64,000 bases of DNA from Pseudomonas asiatica (GTDB taxonomy: Bacteria; Pseudomonadota; Gammaproteobacteria; Pseudomonadales; Pseudomonadaceae): NCBI RefSeq assembly GCF_040214835.1, contig NZ_CP157874.1, forward strand, positions 2,856,001 through 2,920,000, read 5' to 3'. Below the pieces are notes generated by a model, which saw only the letters and a program-made list of their open reading frames with translations, was not told where the DNA came from and made no database searches. This document shows positions 51,500 through 60,686 of the stretch, piece after piece. Made by a program: the position numbers and the translations under genes. Numbering within the stretch: position 1 is the first letter of the stretch; each line of letters starts with the position of its first letter.

Positions 51500-52924
51500 T
51501 CAACGTTCGCTGATGGCACGCAGGTTGTCCGAGGTGTAGAAGTCACGCTTCAGACGTGGGTTGCCGGCATCCTCGGTGAGCCAGCGATGGTCTTTCTTGC
51601 CGACGCCGATGGAGGTCATGTCATAGAGGTAGCGACCGTCGACCAGGTTGTACTGGACCTGGGCTTCCATATCGCAGGTGCCGGTCTCGTAGACGGGGAT
51701 GGGGTAGCCCTCGCGGACTTTCCAGATCTGCCCCTGCTTGTCGTAGTCGACCGCCACCAGGCCGTTCCAGCTGTCCTCGTCGATATAGAACATACGCTTG
51801 GGCGCCTGGTGGCGCATGCCTTGGCGTACGGTCGCCTCGACCACCCAGACCCGGTGCAGCTCATAGCGGCGATACTGCGGCGCAAAGGCGTTCTGCTGCG
51901 CGACATCCTCGATACGGGCGGAGGCGTCATAAGCACCGAACGAGTTGTAAGGCACCAGAAGCTCCTGCTTGCCGACCAGCTTCCAGTCGAAGCGGTCCAT
52001 AGGGCCGAAGAAGATGTTCGACTCGTCGATGGTGTACTGGTTATCCAGGCCGATCTGCGGCGAGTCATAGGAATAGGACGGCATGCGACGCACCCGGCGC
52101 TGGCCGGGGAAGTAGTAGAAGGTGCTCGCCTGCTCGCCGGCCTTGGTCGTGACCACCCCGGCCTGGCCAGCCAGTGCAGCCGGCTCGTTGTAGGAGAAGT
52201 AGGTGGCAACCTCGAGCCGGTCGAACGAGGAGAACAGCGCACTGCCCTTCTGCCCCCACGGCGTGTACATGAACCAGTCGGTCGAGGTCTGCAACCAGCT
52301 CCCGCCACCGGGACGCGGTGAAATGCCGGACACCGTCTTGGCCATGTCGAAGCCTACGCCGCGGTAGCGCATCTTCATGTTCCACATGACTTCGGCGCCC
52401 GTGGTCGGCATGGGGAATGGAATACCGGGAACATGAGCGTCCTGCAACGCAACCCCGTTGGCGTCGAGCGTGGCGAAGCCGACATTCTTGCGCGTATTGT
52501 CGACGACGAAGTCCGGTGCACCACAGGTGCGTCGGGTCGGGTAGACATCCATGCGGTAATCGGGAATTTTCTTGAACAGCTCCAGCTGCCCGGGAGAAAG
52601 CTGCTTGGCGTACTGCGCGACGTTGGCCGCGGTGATGCTATAGAGCGGCTTGTCGTCCTTGAACTTCCAGGATTGCCCACGCACCTGCCCATAACTCCAG
52701 CCTGTATCCTGCTTGCCAGGCGTCGCCCAGGCAGGAATTACGCCATCGGCGCTGGCGGCAACCTCAGCGCCCAAGGGGGTCAGTTTTGTTCCCAATTGCG
52801 AAGCATCGTTCTGCGCAGCCTGCACTGCGCCGCAAGCGGCCAGCGCCGCAAGCGCCAGGGCCAATGACCGCCCTCTGCAACCAATGGAAGGTCCAACATC
52901 AAGGCGCTGAATCACATCTTTCAT
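51500..52924 (-). CDS. DUF1329 exported lipid-binding-like protein
   Basis: 474 residues from the ATG with GAGG eight bases upstream. The signal ends ACGAVQAAQ. It resembles LolB/LppX-like beta-cradle proteins: GTKLTPLGAEVAASADGVIPAW near the start, a central RRVRRMPSYSYD and DRFDWKLVGKQELLVPYN. DUF1329 partners DUF1302 and probably carries hydrophobic ligands across the periplasm. It is the first gene of the four-gene envelope operon, read from the promoter near shared operator 5. Confidence 0.87.
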   Translation of the reverse strand: MKDVIQRLDVGPSIGCRGRSLALALAALAACGAVQAAQNDASQLGTKLTPLGAEVAASADGVIPAWATPGKQDTGWSYGQVRGQSWKFKDDKPLYSITAANVAQYAKQLSPGQLELFKKIPDYRMDVYPTRRTCGAPDFVVDNTRKNVGFATLDANGVALQDAHVPGIPFPMPTTGAEVMWNMKMRYRGVGFDMAKTVSGISPRPGGGSWLQTSTDWFMYTPWGQKGSALFSSFDRLEVATYFSYNEPAALAGQAGVVTTKAGEQASTFYYFPGQRRVRRMPSYSYDSPQIGLDNQYTIDESNIFFGPMDRFDWKLVGKQELLVPYNSFGAYDASARIEDVAQQNAFAPQYRRYELHRVWVVEATVRQGMRHQAPKRMFYIDEDSWNGLVAVDYDKQGQIWKVREGYPIPVYETGTCDMEAQVQYNLVDGRYLYDMTSIGVGKKDHRWLTEDAGNPRLKRDFYTSDNLRAISER

Positions 52925-53341
52925 GCGAAGTTCCTCACGAGCTCTTGGCGACCGTTCGGCGTGCCTCGTTCGAGGCAGCACTGACGGCTGGGTTTGTTTC
53001 GAAAGCATGGTCAGATGACGACCACGCAAGGTAAAAAGCAATTTACTTGCCAATATTTTTTTACTTTTGTTTTCAATTACTTATATTTTTTATAACAACT
53101 GATATGTGCTACCTGGCGACTCAGATGCCCTCCTCTGCAGCACGCAGGACGGCGATATGTGCAATTACGGAACACTTGTTACTTTAAATCAATGGGAGAG
53201 GACTCCGCCCGCTGCCCCAGGGTGAGTCCGAGCCGGGGCAGGCAGGCGTTATCGAGGAAAGAAGAAAGGCGGATGCCCGCAATGGACGCTGAAGTACGTA
53301 GGCAGGCTGTGGTCAAGGCAATGTTGAATGAAGCTGTTGCC
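52925..53341. other. AT-rich promoter region of the envelope operon
   Basis: 417 bp without a supported gene. 53039-53110 is strikingly AT-rich and carries shared operator 5, so it is the control region of the DUF1329 operon, with a ~150-base untranslated leader. The plus-strand frame starting at 53159 has no recognisable protein. Confidence 0.5.
53089..53108. promoter_or_regulatory. shared operator, site 5 (DUF1329-DUF1302-MMPL-YCF48 operon)
   Basis: TTTATAAC-AACT-GATATGTG: the AACT spacer matches site 4 read on the minus strand, and the right half matches GTTATGTT in 6 of 8. It is weaker than sites 3 and 4 but lies in the only promoter-like region upstream of the envelope operon. Confidence 0.5.
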
Positions 53342-53485
53342 CTAATGGCGAAAGACATCGCCGATGCCGGCAACGGGATGAATGTGAGAGGTAATGCCTG
53401 GGCTTGCATTGGCGCGCACAGTCGACAGGTAAACACTGCCTGCACCCAGCACAACGAACACAATGACGATAAGCATTCGAGTCAT
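53342..53485 (-). CDS. 47-residue single-span membrane peptide
   Basis: MTRMLIVIVFVVLGAGSVYL forms one hydrophobic segment, followed by a short hydrophilic tail with three His. GGAG lies six bases upstream of the ATG, a good ribosome site. It is isolated between the envelope operon and the AraC pair. Too small for a domain call; it may be a small membrane protein. Confidence 0.45.
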   Translation of the reverse strand: MTRMLIVIVFVVLGAGSVYLSTVRANASPGITSHIHPVAGIGDVFRH

Positions 53486-53709
53486 GACGATCTCCGTAAT
53501 CGGCGCTTCGCCGCAGCAGAGTTTGTTTTTGTTGGTGCGTCCTCTCCGAGTCTGACGGTCAGCTTGCTCGAGTGCTTCACATATCGCGCCACTAAACAGG
53601 CTTTTCATGACAGCCTGGAAAGCCATGTTCCAGGGTGCAGGACAGCTGTTACGATGACTCATCACTACCCCGGGCACTGCATGCGCACTGCCAGACCAGA
53701 ACCTTCGAT

Positions 53710-54744
53710 ATGACTTCTTTCGTCCTCGACATCGCCCTGCTCGGTTTCGACGAGTTTTCGACCCGCCAGGGCCTGGATGCCCGCACACTGCTTGAAGAGG
53801 CAGGCGTGATGGAAGGCCAGACCGACCTGCCGCTGAGCGGCGAGCGCTTTGCCGCCCTCCTGGAGCTGGCGTCGCGCAAGTCCGGCAATGCGCTGTTCGG
53901 CCTGCAGCTTGGCTTGCAGCAAGGGCTTTCAGCGCTGGGCACGCTGCACTATGTGATAAGCAGCGCTCATACGGTCGGCGATGCGTTGCAGGCTTTCATC
54001 CGCTATTTCCCTACCCACAGCAACGGCGCAGAGCTAAGACTTGAGCAACGGGGTAACCAGGCCTGGCTGCTCTATGATGTGATAGACGCAAACGTGTCAG
54101 TTACCCGGCAGACCGTCGAGCTTGCCATGGCGCTCGGCACCAAGATCATGGAGAGCCTCCTGGGGCGGGCCTGGAAACCCCAGGAGCTTCTGCTTCGCCA
54201 CGCTGCCGGCGCCCGTCTGAACACATACCGAGCCTTGCTGGACATTACTCCGCGCTTCGACAGTGCGGTCAATGCCTGGGTATTCGATCACGCCCTGCTG
54301 ACCCATGCGCTCGGTGAGCGTGATGCTGGCCTGCAGGTGTTGATGAAAAACCATTATGACGAGCTTGCGTACCTCACCCTGCGCGAGCTACCCGCCCACG
54401 TACAACGGCTAATGCGGCACGGCCTTTGCGATGGGCAAGCCAGCGTTGAACACATAGCCGGGCAGCTTGCGCTCAGCCCGCGGACTCTGCAGCGTTACCT
54501 GCAAGCCGAGGGCACCCACTTCCAGGCATTGCTGGACGACACTCGGCAGGCCATGGCCAAGCGTTATCTCTGTGATTCCACCGTGAACCTGACACAGCTT
54601 TCCGCGCTGCTTGGCTATACCAGCCTGGGCGCATTTTCCCGCGCGTTTACACGCTGGAACGGCATCAGCCCGCAGAAATGGCGGCAACATCATCGCACAG
54701 GGCAACTGGCTGCACCGGAAACCCACGAGGTGTCGCCGCCATGA
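53710..54744 (+). CDS. AraC-family regulator, OruR/ArgR-like (first of tandem pair)
   Basis: 344 residues. N-terminal Arabinose_bd-type (AraC-N 2) domain with FDEFSTRQGLDARTLLEEAG and FGLQLGLQQGLSALGTLHYVISSAHTVGDAL; C-terminal HTH_18 with LALSPRTLQRYLQAEGTHFQALLDD and LLGYTSLGAFSRAFTRWNGISPQKWR. This subfamily often activates catabolic operons in Pseudomonas. The ATG at 53710 opens the domain; an upstream extension has none of it. It shares a 4-bp overlap with the next, similar gene. Confidence 0.87.
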   Translation: MTSFVLDIALLGFDEFSTRQGLDARTLLEEAGVMEGQTDLPLSGERFAALLELASRKSGNALFGLQLGLQQGLSALGTLHYVISSAHTVGDALQAFIRYFPTHSNGAELRLEQRGNQAWLLYDVIDANVSVTRQTVELAMALGTKIMESLLGRAWKPQELLLRHAAGARLNTYRALLDITPRFDSAVNAWVFDHALLTHALGERDAGLQVLMKNHYDELAYLTLRELPAHVQRLMRHGLCDGQASVEHIAGQLALSPRTLQRYLQAEGTHFQALLDDTRQAMAKRYLCDSTVNLTQLSALLGYTSLGAFSRAFTRWNGISPQKWRQHHRTGQLAAPETHEVSPP

Positions 54745-55838
54745 AAGCGGTATCCGCCGCGGCCAGCGAGCGTAGCACGACCACTGGCTCGTTCATCCGT
54801 GCGCTGGCGCTCAGCAAATTTACCGAATTCGCCAGCAATGAAGGGCTCAGGCCAACGGCAATGCTCCGGCTGGTGGCTTTGCCTGTGGACGTGGAACAAT
54901 TCCCCCAGCAGATACTTGCCTACCAACGCTACTGCGGGTTGCTGGATCTGTGCGCACAACATGCCGAGCAGCCGCTGTTCGGTTTGCGGTTCGGGATGCA
55001 CCAAGGGCTAGCAGTATTCGGTGACATGCTATATCTGGTCGGCAGCACCCGATCGGTAGGCGAAGCACTGCTGGAGCTCAAGGACAACTATGCAGTCTTC
55101 AATGGTGCGGTCAGCATGCAGCTCATACCTGCACGCGATCAGGTCTGCCTTGAGTTTTCAACGCCTCGGCAGTACGGCCCCGGGCAGTTCCAGGCCGCAG
55201 AGCTGATGTGTGCCGTGGCCCTGAAACTGTTGCGTGCGATGATCGGTGACGAATGGCAACCTGATCATGTGGCCTTTACCCACGCGCCACTTGGCAACGA
55301 GCTGGACTACAGGAGCATCCTTGGCTCACCTCCGATGTTTTCCTCGGCGTTTACAGGCCTGGTCTTTCCACGGGATGTCCTGTCGTTGCCACTGAACGCC
55401 AAGGACACAACATTGCACCAGCTGCTGGAAACGCACATAGGCCGGATGGAGCGGTTGTCCAGCGCGGCACTCCCTGGATCCATCAAGCAACTGCTTCGCC
55501 ACCTGCTTCCCAGCGGCCGTGCAACAGTGGACAAAGCCGCCAGCTGGATGGTCGTGAATCCACGGTCGTTGCAACGCCAACTCTTCGCCGAGGGCACGTC
55601 ATTCCAGCAGCTTCTGGACGAAGTGCGCCAGGAATCAGCCCAGCACTACCTGCAGGATCCTGCCATCAGCATGAGCAGGCTGGCGAAGCTTCTGGGATAT
55701 GCAGACTCGAGCGGCTTCAGCCGCGCCTTTCATCGCTGGTTTGGCCTCACCCCGCTCCAATGGCAACGAAGAACCGGGCTGACCAGGCAACCCCGCTTGC
55801 TGCGAGGGCGAAAAAACTACAACGGCCCTGCCGAGTGA
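54741..55838 (+). CDS. AraC-family regulator, OruR/ArgR-like (second of tandem pair)
   Basis: 365 residues. The same architecture as the preceding gene: FGLRFGMHQGLAVFGDMLYLVGSTRSVGEALLELKDN in the sensing domain, MVVNPRSLQRQLFAEGTSFQQLLDE and LLGYADSSGFSRAFHRWFGLTPLQWQRR in the DNA-binding domain. The two genes probably arose by duplication, and co-translation (ATGA overlap) suggests balanced levels, even heteromers. They lie between the envelope operon and the acyl-CoA dehydrogenase genes and are the likely positive regulators of the island beside the TetR repressor. Confidence 0.87.
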   Translation: MKAVSAAASERSTTTGSFIRALALSKFTEFASNEGLRPTAMLRLVALPVDVEQFPQQILAYQRYCGLLDLCAQHAEQPLFGLRFGMHQGLAVFGDMLYLVGSTRSVGEALLELKDNYAVFNGAVSMQLIPARDQVCLEFSTPRQYGPGQFQAAELMCAVALKLLRAMIGDEWQPDHVAFTHAPLGNELDYRSILGSPPMFSSAFTGLVFPRDVLSLPLNAKDTTLHQLLETHIGRMERLSSAALPGSIKQLLRHLLPSGRATVDKAASWMVVNPRSLQRQLFAEGTSFQQLLDEVRQESAQHYLQDPAISMSRLAKLLGYADSSGFSRAFHRWFGLTPLQWQRRTGLTRQPRLLRGRKNYNGPAE

Positions 55839-55873
55839 AGACGGCCTGGCAACATTGTTGCCAGGCGCATGGC

Positions 55874-57652
55874 TCAAAACTGCGAACTGTCCAGCAGATA
55901 CAGCGATTCACTCCCGGCTTTCACCGAGGCTATCAATGAATGGATCCGAGGTAGCAGACGGGCGAAGTAGAAGCGCGCGGTACCCAGCTTGCTGGCGTAG
56001 AAGTCGTCTTGACCTGCTTTGGGCAGCGCCGCATTAGCCATTCGCGCCCACATATAGGCGTAGACGGTGTATCCGAAGACATGCAGATACTCGACCGAGG
56101 CAGCACCCACTTCGTTGGGATCGCCCTTGGCGCGGTCCAGGATCCAGGCCGTCAATTCCTCAAGATTGAGGACCGCAGCTTTCAATGGTGCGGTAAATTC
56201 GGCCAGTGTTGCTGGCGCCGAATGGATGAAACCCAGCACCTCGTCGATCAAGGTTTTCGCGGAGGCGCCACCCGTTCCCAGGACCTTGCGGCCGAGCAGA
56301 TCCAGCGCCTGAATGCCATTGGTACCCTCATAGATCTGGGTGATACGGCAGTCACGCACCAATTGTTCCTGGCCCCATTCGCGAATATAACCATGCCCGC
56401 CAAACACCTGTTGCCCGTGTAACGTGGCTTCCAACCCCATATCGGTCAGGAACGCCTTGGCGACTGGCGTCAGCAATGCGACAAGTTCTTCTGCGCGCTT
56501 GCGCACCTCGGCGTCTTCGCTGTACCTGGACGTGTCCAGTTGCATGGCGACATAGCTGGAGAATGCACGCCCGCCTTCGTTCAAGGCTTTCATGGTTAGC
56601 AGCATGCGACGTACATCGGCGTGGACGATAATCGGATCGGCAATCTGCTGCCCATCGGCAGGTCCACTCGATGCCCGTCCCTGGACGCGGTCACGGGCAT
56701 AGCTGATCGCACTCTGATAAGAACGCTCGCCGGTAGCCAACCCTTGCACGCCCACTCCCAGCCGTTCGTAGTTCATCATGGTGAACATCGCAGCCAGGCC
56801 TTTGTTCGGCTCGCCGACCAACCACCCCACGGCACCATCGAAGTTCATCACACAGGTCGCTGACGCCTTTATGCCCATCTTGTGTTCAAGGGATCCGCAG
56901 CTCAGGCTGTTCTTCTCGGCCAATGTGCCGTCGTCATTGCTCAACACCTTGGGTACCAGGAACAGCGAGATACCCTTGGGACCGGCAGGGGCGTCAGGCA
57001 GCCGAGCCAATACCAGGTGCACGATATTTTCGGTCAGGTCGTGCTCACCGCCGGTGATGAAGATCTTGGTGCCGCTTATAGCGTAGCTGCCATCCGCTTG
57101 CGGCTCGGCACGAGTACGGATGATGCCCAGGTCAGTCCCGGCATGCGGTTCGGTCAGGCACATGGTGCCTGTCCACTCACCGCTGTACATCCTCGATAGA
57201 TACTGGCCCTTTAGCGTTTCGCTCGCATGCGCATTGATTGCCATACAGGCGCCAGCGGTGAGCATGGGGTACAGACCAAATGACAGGTTGGCCGCATTGA
57301 CGATTTCATCGACCAGTGTCGAGAGCATCTTCGGCATCCCCATCCCGCCATGGCTGGCATCGCCGGCAACCCCGCCCCATCCGCCCTCGGAAAAAGCCTT
57401 GTAGGCCTCCACAAACCCTTGAGGTGTCGTTACCCGCCCGTCTTGCCACTGACAACCTTGCTCATCACCGGGACGATTCAGCGGTGCCAGTACCTCGGCT
57501 GCGAGCTTGCCTGCCTCGTTCAGGATCGCATCGGCTGTTTCCGAGTCGATAAAGTCGTGCAGAGCAGGAAACTGACCCCAAAGTTTACTGGCCTCGAATA
57601 CTTCATTGAGGATGAATTGCATATCCCGCAGGGGGGCTTGGTAATCAGACAT
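55874..57652 (-). CDS. large acyl-CoA dehydrogenase (DmdC/FadE5-like)
   Basis: 592 residues, the ~600-residue acyl-CoA dehydrogenase class with a C-terminal extension. TMCLTEPHAGTDLG and FITGGEHDLTENIVHLVLAR mark the flavin and substrate site; the catalytic Glu is in QIYEGTNGIQALDLLGRKV. It catalyses alpha,beta-dehydrogenation of an acyl-CoA. Unlike its right neighbours it is on the minus strand, and it has its own copy of the shared operator (site 6) about 97 bp upstream. The ATG at 57652 follows GAGAA. Confidence 0.9.
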   Translation of the reverse strand: MSDYQAPLRDMQFILNEVFEASKLWGQFPALHDFIDSETADAILNEAGKLAAEVLAPLNRPGDEQGCQWQDGRVTTPQGFVEAYKAFSEGGWGGVAGDASHGGMGMPKMLSTLVDEIVNAANLSFGLYPMLTAGACMAINAHASETLKGQYLSRMYSGEWTGTMCLTEPHAGTDLGIIRTRAEPQADGSYAISGTKIFITGGEHDLTENIVHLVLARLPDAPAGPKGISLFLVPKVLSNDDGTLAEKNSLSCGSLEHKMGIKASATCVMNFDGAVGWLVGEPNKGLAAMFTMMNYERLGVGVQGLATGERSYQSAISYARDRVQGRASSGPADGQQIADPIIVHADVRRMLLTMKALNEGGRAFSSYVAMQLDTSRYSEDAEVRKRAEELVALLTPVAKAFLTDMGLEATLHGQQVFGGHGYIREWGQEQLVRDCRITQIYEGTNGIQALDLLGRKVLGTGGASAKTLIDEVLGFIHSAPATLAEFTAPLKAAVLNLEELTAWILDRAKGDPNEVGAASVEYLHVFGYTVYAYMWARMANAALPKAGQDDFYASKLGTARFYFARLLPRIHSLIASVKAGSESLYLLDSSQF

Positions 57653-57748
57653 GGCATTTCTCGAAAATGAGTTGGGTGATGCGCATCCCGGGAGCGAAGT
57701 GCACACAGGGCAAGCGGATTACTGCTATTGCTGGAACGGGCGCAAATT

Positions 57749-57768
57749 AAAACAACCAACGTTATGCT
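57749..57768. promoter_or_regulatory. shared operator, site 6 (large acyl-CoA dehydrogenase)
   Basis: AAAACAAC-CAAC-GTTATGCT: each half matches AAC(A/G)(T/C)AAC-N4-GTTATGTT in 7 of 8 positions. On the minus strand a TTGTTT in the right half could be the -35 of the acyl-CoA dehydrogenase promoter. It lies 97 bp before its start codon. Confidence 0.65.
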
Positions 57769-58090
57769 AATTCGTGAAATTGCTCGTTGGCAATGCCCTT
57801 TCGGCTGTGCTGTGGCTGCCCCCCATTGGTATGCCGGCTTACCGCACTGGCGAGTAGAAACCCGCTGACGCTTGGCTGAGAACGGCAATGCGTGCCCAGA
57901 TTCAGGTTCGCATCACCCAGAAAATCGATAACAAGAAAGCCGCAAGGTGCTCGAACACCTTGAGCGTACATTCATGAATTGCACATTTTCTGGCGCGATC
58001 TGTTAAGTCTCTGATGCTCGGAGTCTTTAGACTTCCAATCACCAACAACAAAAACCGGCAACCAGACAATCGCTGGACTCGGAGAGATTC
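57769..58090. other. intergenic region between the divergent acyl-CoA dehydrogenase units
   Basis: 322 bp with no supported gene; a minus-strand frame covering it has no ribosome site. AAGGTG-CTCGAA-CACCTT at about 57943-57960 is a small hairpin. No second copy of the shared operator precedes the small plus-strand gene. Confidence 0.4.
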
Positions 58091-58255
58091 ATGCGCCGAA
58101 TTGCGTTCATCGGCACGGTCACGCTTTTGCTCACAGGCACGTTGTATGCGGCAGAGCAAATCGTGCAGACCAGCCCCCTTTACCCTTGGCCTGTCTACCT
58201 GATGTCCAGCTTCGCGGACATCCTCAAGCCCCTGCGCGATGCATTGGCAATCTAA
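58091..58255 (+). CDS. 54-residue exported peptide
   Basis: MRRIAFIGTVTLLLTGTLYA is a good Sec signal, leaving a ~34-residue mature peptide AEQIVQTSPLYPWPVYLMSS and onward. GGAGAG lies five bases upstream of the ATG. It precedes the acyl-CoA dehydrogenase-kinase-SDR genes by 153 bp and could be co-transcribed. The family is unknown. Confidence 0.5.
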   Translation: MRRIAFIGTVTLLLTGTLYAAEQIVQTSPLYPWPVYLMSSFADILKPLRDALAI

Positions 58256-58408
58256 TGCTGATTTGCCCACATCCTTCATCCGACAAGCACGATTTCCAAT
58301 CGTCGAAGCCCAGTACTTTGAGTTCGGTAATGCATTGGCGCATGAACCCTGCTCGCATCCAAGCCCCTTCAACGCAATACGCCCCCGCGTCCTATCGAGG
58401 AATACAGC

Positions 58409-59620
58409 ATGCACTTTGAACACAGCCCTAAAGTTCGAGACCTTCTCGGGCGGCTTGAGCATTTCATGGAAGATCACGTATACCCGGCCGAGCACGAGTA
58501 CTACGACTTCATCGAGCACTCCGACAACCGTTGGGTGATTCCTCCGGTGATGCAGCAACTCAAGGCGCGTGCGCGGAGCGAAGGCCTGTGGAACCTGTTT
58601 CTGGCGAAGTTCGACGACTACGGCTCGGGCCTGACCAACCTGGAATATGCGCCGCTGGCCGAGGTCATGGGCCGCTCGTTCATCGGCCCGGAAGTGTTCA
58701 ACTGCAATGCGCCGGATACTGGCAACATGGAACTGCTGGCACGCTATGGCAGCGAAGCGCAGAAACAACAGTGGCTGCTGCCGCTGCTCAACGGTGAAAT
58801 CCGCTCAGCGTTCGCCATGACGGAACCCGCGGTCGCTTCCTCCGATGCCACCAATATCGAATGCCGCATCGAACGGGACGGTGACGACTACGTGATCAAC
58901 GGGCACAAATGGTGGACCACCGGCGCACCTGATCCGCGTTGCGCGTTCCTGATCGTGATGGGCAAGACCGATCCCGCTGCCCCACCTCATCACCAGCAGA
59001 CGCAGGTGATCGTGCCGATGGATACCCCCGGCCTCAAGCTACTTCGCCCCCTGCGCGTGTTCGGTGACGATGATGCCCCGCACGGGCATGCCGAGATCCT
59101 GTTCGAGAATGTGCGCGTTCCGGTTGGCAACCGGATCGGCGACGAAGGGCAAGGTTTCGAAATTGCGCAGAGCCGGCTGGGTCCAGGCCGGATTCATCAT
59201 TGCATGCGCCTGATCGGATCCGCTCAACGTGCATTGGAATTGATGTGCGCCCGAGTCGAGCACCGGGTAGCGTTCGGCAGGAAGCTCTCCGAGCAAGGTT
59301 CGATACGCGAAGACATCGCGCGCTCGCTGTGCGAAATCGAGCAGGCACGCCTGTTGACCTTGAAGGCTGCCGACAAGATGGACCGCACCAGCTACAAGGA
59401 CGCGCGGGACCTTATCGCGATGATCAAGATCGTTGCCCCGACCATGGCGCAGCAGGTCATTGACCGCGCCATCCAGGCCCACGGTGCGCTGGGCCTGTGT
59501 CAGGACAGCTTCCTGCCGCGCGCCTTTGCCAATGCTCGGGCCATTCGCCTGGCCGATGGCCCCGATCAGGTGCACATGGCCTCCTTGGGCAAAGCGGTGA
59601 TCAAACGCTACACAGCTTGA
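58409..59620 (+). CDS. acyl-CoA dehydrogenase, ACAD10/11-like
   Basis: 403 residues. The family core is visible as [43 protein letters not shown], and [38 protein letters not shown]. The N-terminus ([17 protein letters not shown]) is that of the ACAD10/11 group, whose bacterial members sit beside APH-type kinases. GAGG lies eight bases before the ATG. It is followed 11 bp later by such a kinase and then by an SDR, the order found in hydroxy-acid degradation (LvaC, LvaA and LvaD types). Confidence 0.9.
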   Translation: MHFEHSPKVRDLLGRLEHFMEDHVYPAEHEYYDFIEHSDNRWVIPPVMQQLKARARSEGLWNLFLAKFDDYGSGLTNLEYAPLAEVMGRSFIGPEVFNCNAPDTGNMELLARYGSEAQKQQWLLPLLNGEIRSAFAMTEPAVASSDATNIECRIERDGDDYVINGHKWWTTGAPDPRCAFLIVMGKTDPAAPPHHQQTQVIVPMDTPGLKLLRPLRVFGDDDAPHGHAEILFENVRVPVGNRIGDEGQGFEIAQSRLGPGRIHHCMRLIGSAQRALELMCARVEHRVAFGRKLSEQGSIREDIARSLCEIEQARLLTLKAADKMDRTSYKDARDLIAMIKIVAPTMAQQVIDRAIQAHGALGLCQDSFLPRAFANARAIRLADGPDQVHMASLGKAVIKRYTA

Positions 59621-59631
59621 GGAACGACCAC

Positions 59632-60660
59632 ATGACCCACATTGAAAACCTCGACAGCGAGCGCCTTGGCGCCTACCTGGAAGCCGTTCTGCCCGGTTTC
59701 AACGGACCTGTAGCGTTGGAGAAGTTCGCTGGCGGGCAGTCGAACCCGACATACCGGCTACGCGCCGGCGGGGCCGATTACGTGTTACGCAGCAAACCAC
59801 GGGGCGCACTGCTGAAGTCCGCTCACGCGATCGACCGTGAGTTTCGCGTCATGCAAGCCCTGCGCAACACCGAGGTTCCGGTAGCCCACCCGTATCACCT
59901 CTGCGAGGATGCCAGCATCATCGGCAGTGACTTCTACCTCATGTCCTTCGTGGAGGGGCGGATTTTCTGGGACCCTGCACTGCCCGAGATCGAGCAAGCC
60001 CACCGCGCTGCCTACTACGACGAAATGAACCGCGTACTCGCAGCTATGCACCGCCTGGACGTCGAAGCCATCGGCCTCGGCGATTATGGTCGAGCGGGTA
60101 ACTATTTCGAGCGGCAACTCGTGCGCTGGACCCAGCAATACCAGGCCAGCGAAACCGATATCAACCCTGCGATGAACCAGCTCATCGAGCGGCTACCGGG
60201 GCTGCTGCCACCAGACGACGGACGCGTCAGCCTGGTCCATGGCGACTATCGCCTGGACAACTTCCTGTTCCACCCTACCGAACCGCGCATCCTCGCGGTA
60301 GTCGACTGGGAACTGTCCACTCTAGGCCATCCCTTCGCCGACCTGGCCTATCAATGCATGCAGTGGCGCATGCCGAATGACGGCCTGATCCGAGGGTTGG
60401 GCGGTCTCGACCGCCACGCATTGGGCATACCAGACGAAGATACCTATGTCGCCGACTATTGCGCGCGCATGGGACTGGAAAAGATCGAAAACTGGAACTT
60501 CTACCTGGCATTCAGTTTTTTCCGGCTTGCGGCGATCGCCCAAGGTGTAAAAAAACGCGCCCTAGAAGGCAACGCTTCCAATACGCGGGCGCACGAAACG
60601 GGTGAGCTGGCCCGGCCGCTCTCGCAAATGGGGTTGGACCTCATTGCCCCTGGGAACTGA
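59632..60660 (+). CDS. APH-superfamily kinase, LvaA/ACAD10-kinase-like
   Basis: 342 residues. The nucleotide loop includes KFAGGQSNPTYRL. The catalytic loop is HGDYRLDNFLFHP (Asp as base, Asn as Mg ligand) and the second metal site VVDWELSTLGHPFADLAYQ. The kinase occurs as a fused domain in mammalian ACAD10/11 and as LvaA in levulinate catabolism, where it phosphorylates the hydroxyl of a 4-hydroxyacyl-CoA so that water can be removed. Its place between the dehydrogenase and SDR genes fits this role. It is not an antibiotic-resistance gene. Confidence 0.88.
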   Translation: MTHIENLDSERLGAYLEAVLPGFNGPVALEKFAGGQSNPTYRLRAGGADYVLRSKPRGALLKSAHAIDREFRVMQALRNTEVPVAHPYHLCEDASIIGSDFYLMSFVEGRIFWDPALPEIEQAHRAAYYDEMNRVLAAMHRLDVEAIGLGDYGRAGNYFERQLVRWTQQYQASETDINPAMNQLIERLPGLLPPDDGRVSLVHGDYRLDNFLFHPTEPRILAVVDWELSTLGHPFADLAYQCMQWRMPNDGLIRGLGGLDRHALGIPDEDTYVADYCARMGLEKIENWNFYLAFSFFRLAAIAQGVKKRALEGNASNTRAHETGELARPLSQMGLDLIAPGN

Positions 60661-60686
60661 AATTTCAGTTGTTTGGAGAAGCTACG

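Noticed and set aside
57902..58768. 288-codon minus-strand frame before and over the second acyl-CoA dehydrogenase
   Set aside because: It has no recognised domain and overlaps well-supported plus-strand genes with ribosome sites.
59632..60660. Aminoglycoside-resistance gene
   Set aside because: The APH fold is present, but the neighbours are acyl-CoA dehydrogenase and SDR genes, the setting of hydroxyacyl-CoA kinases.
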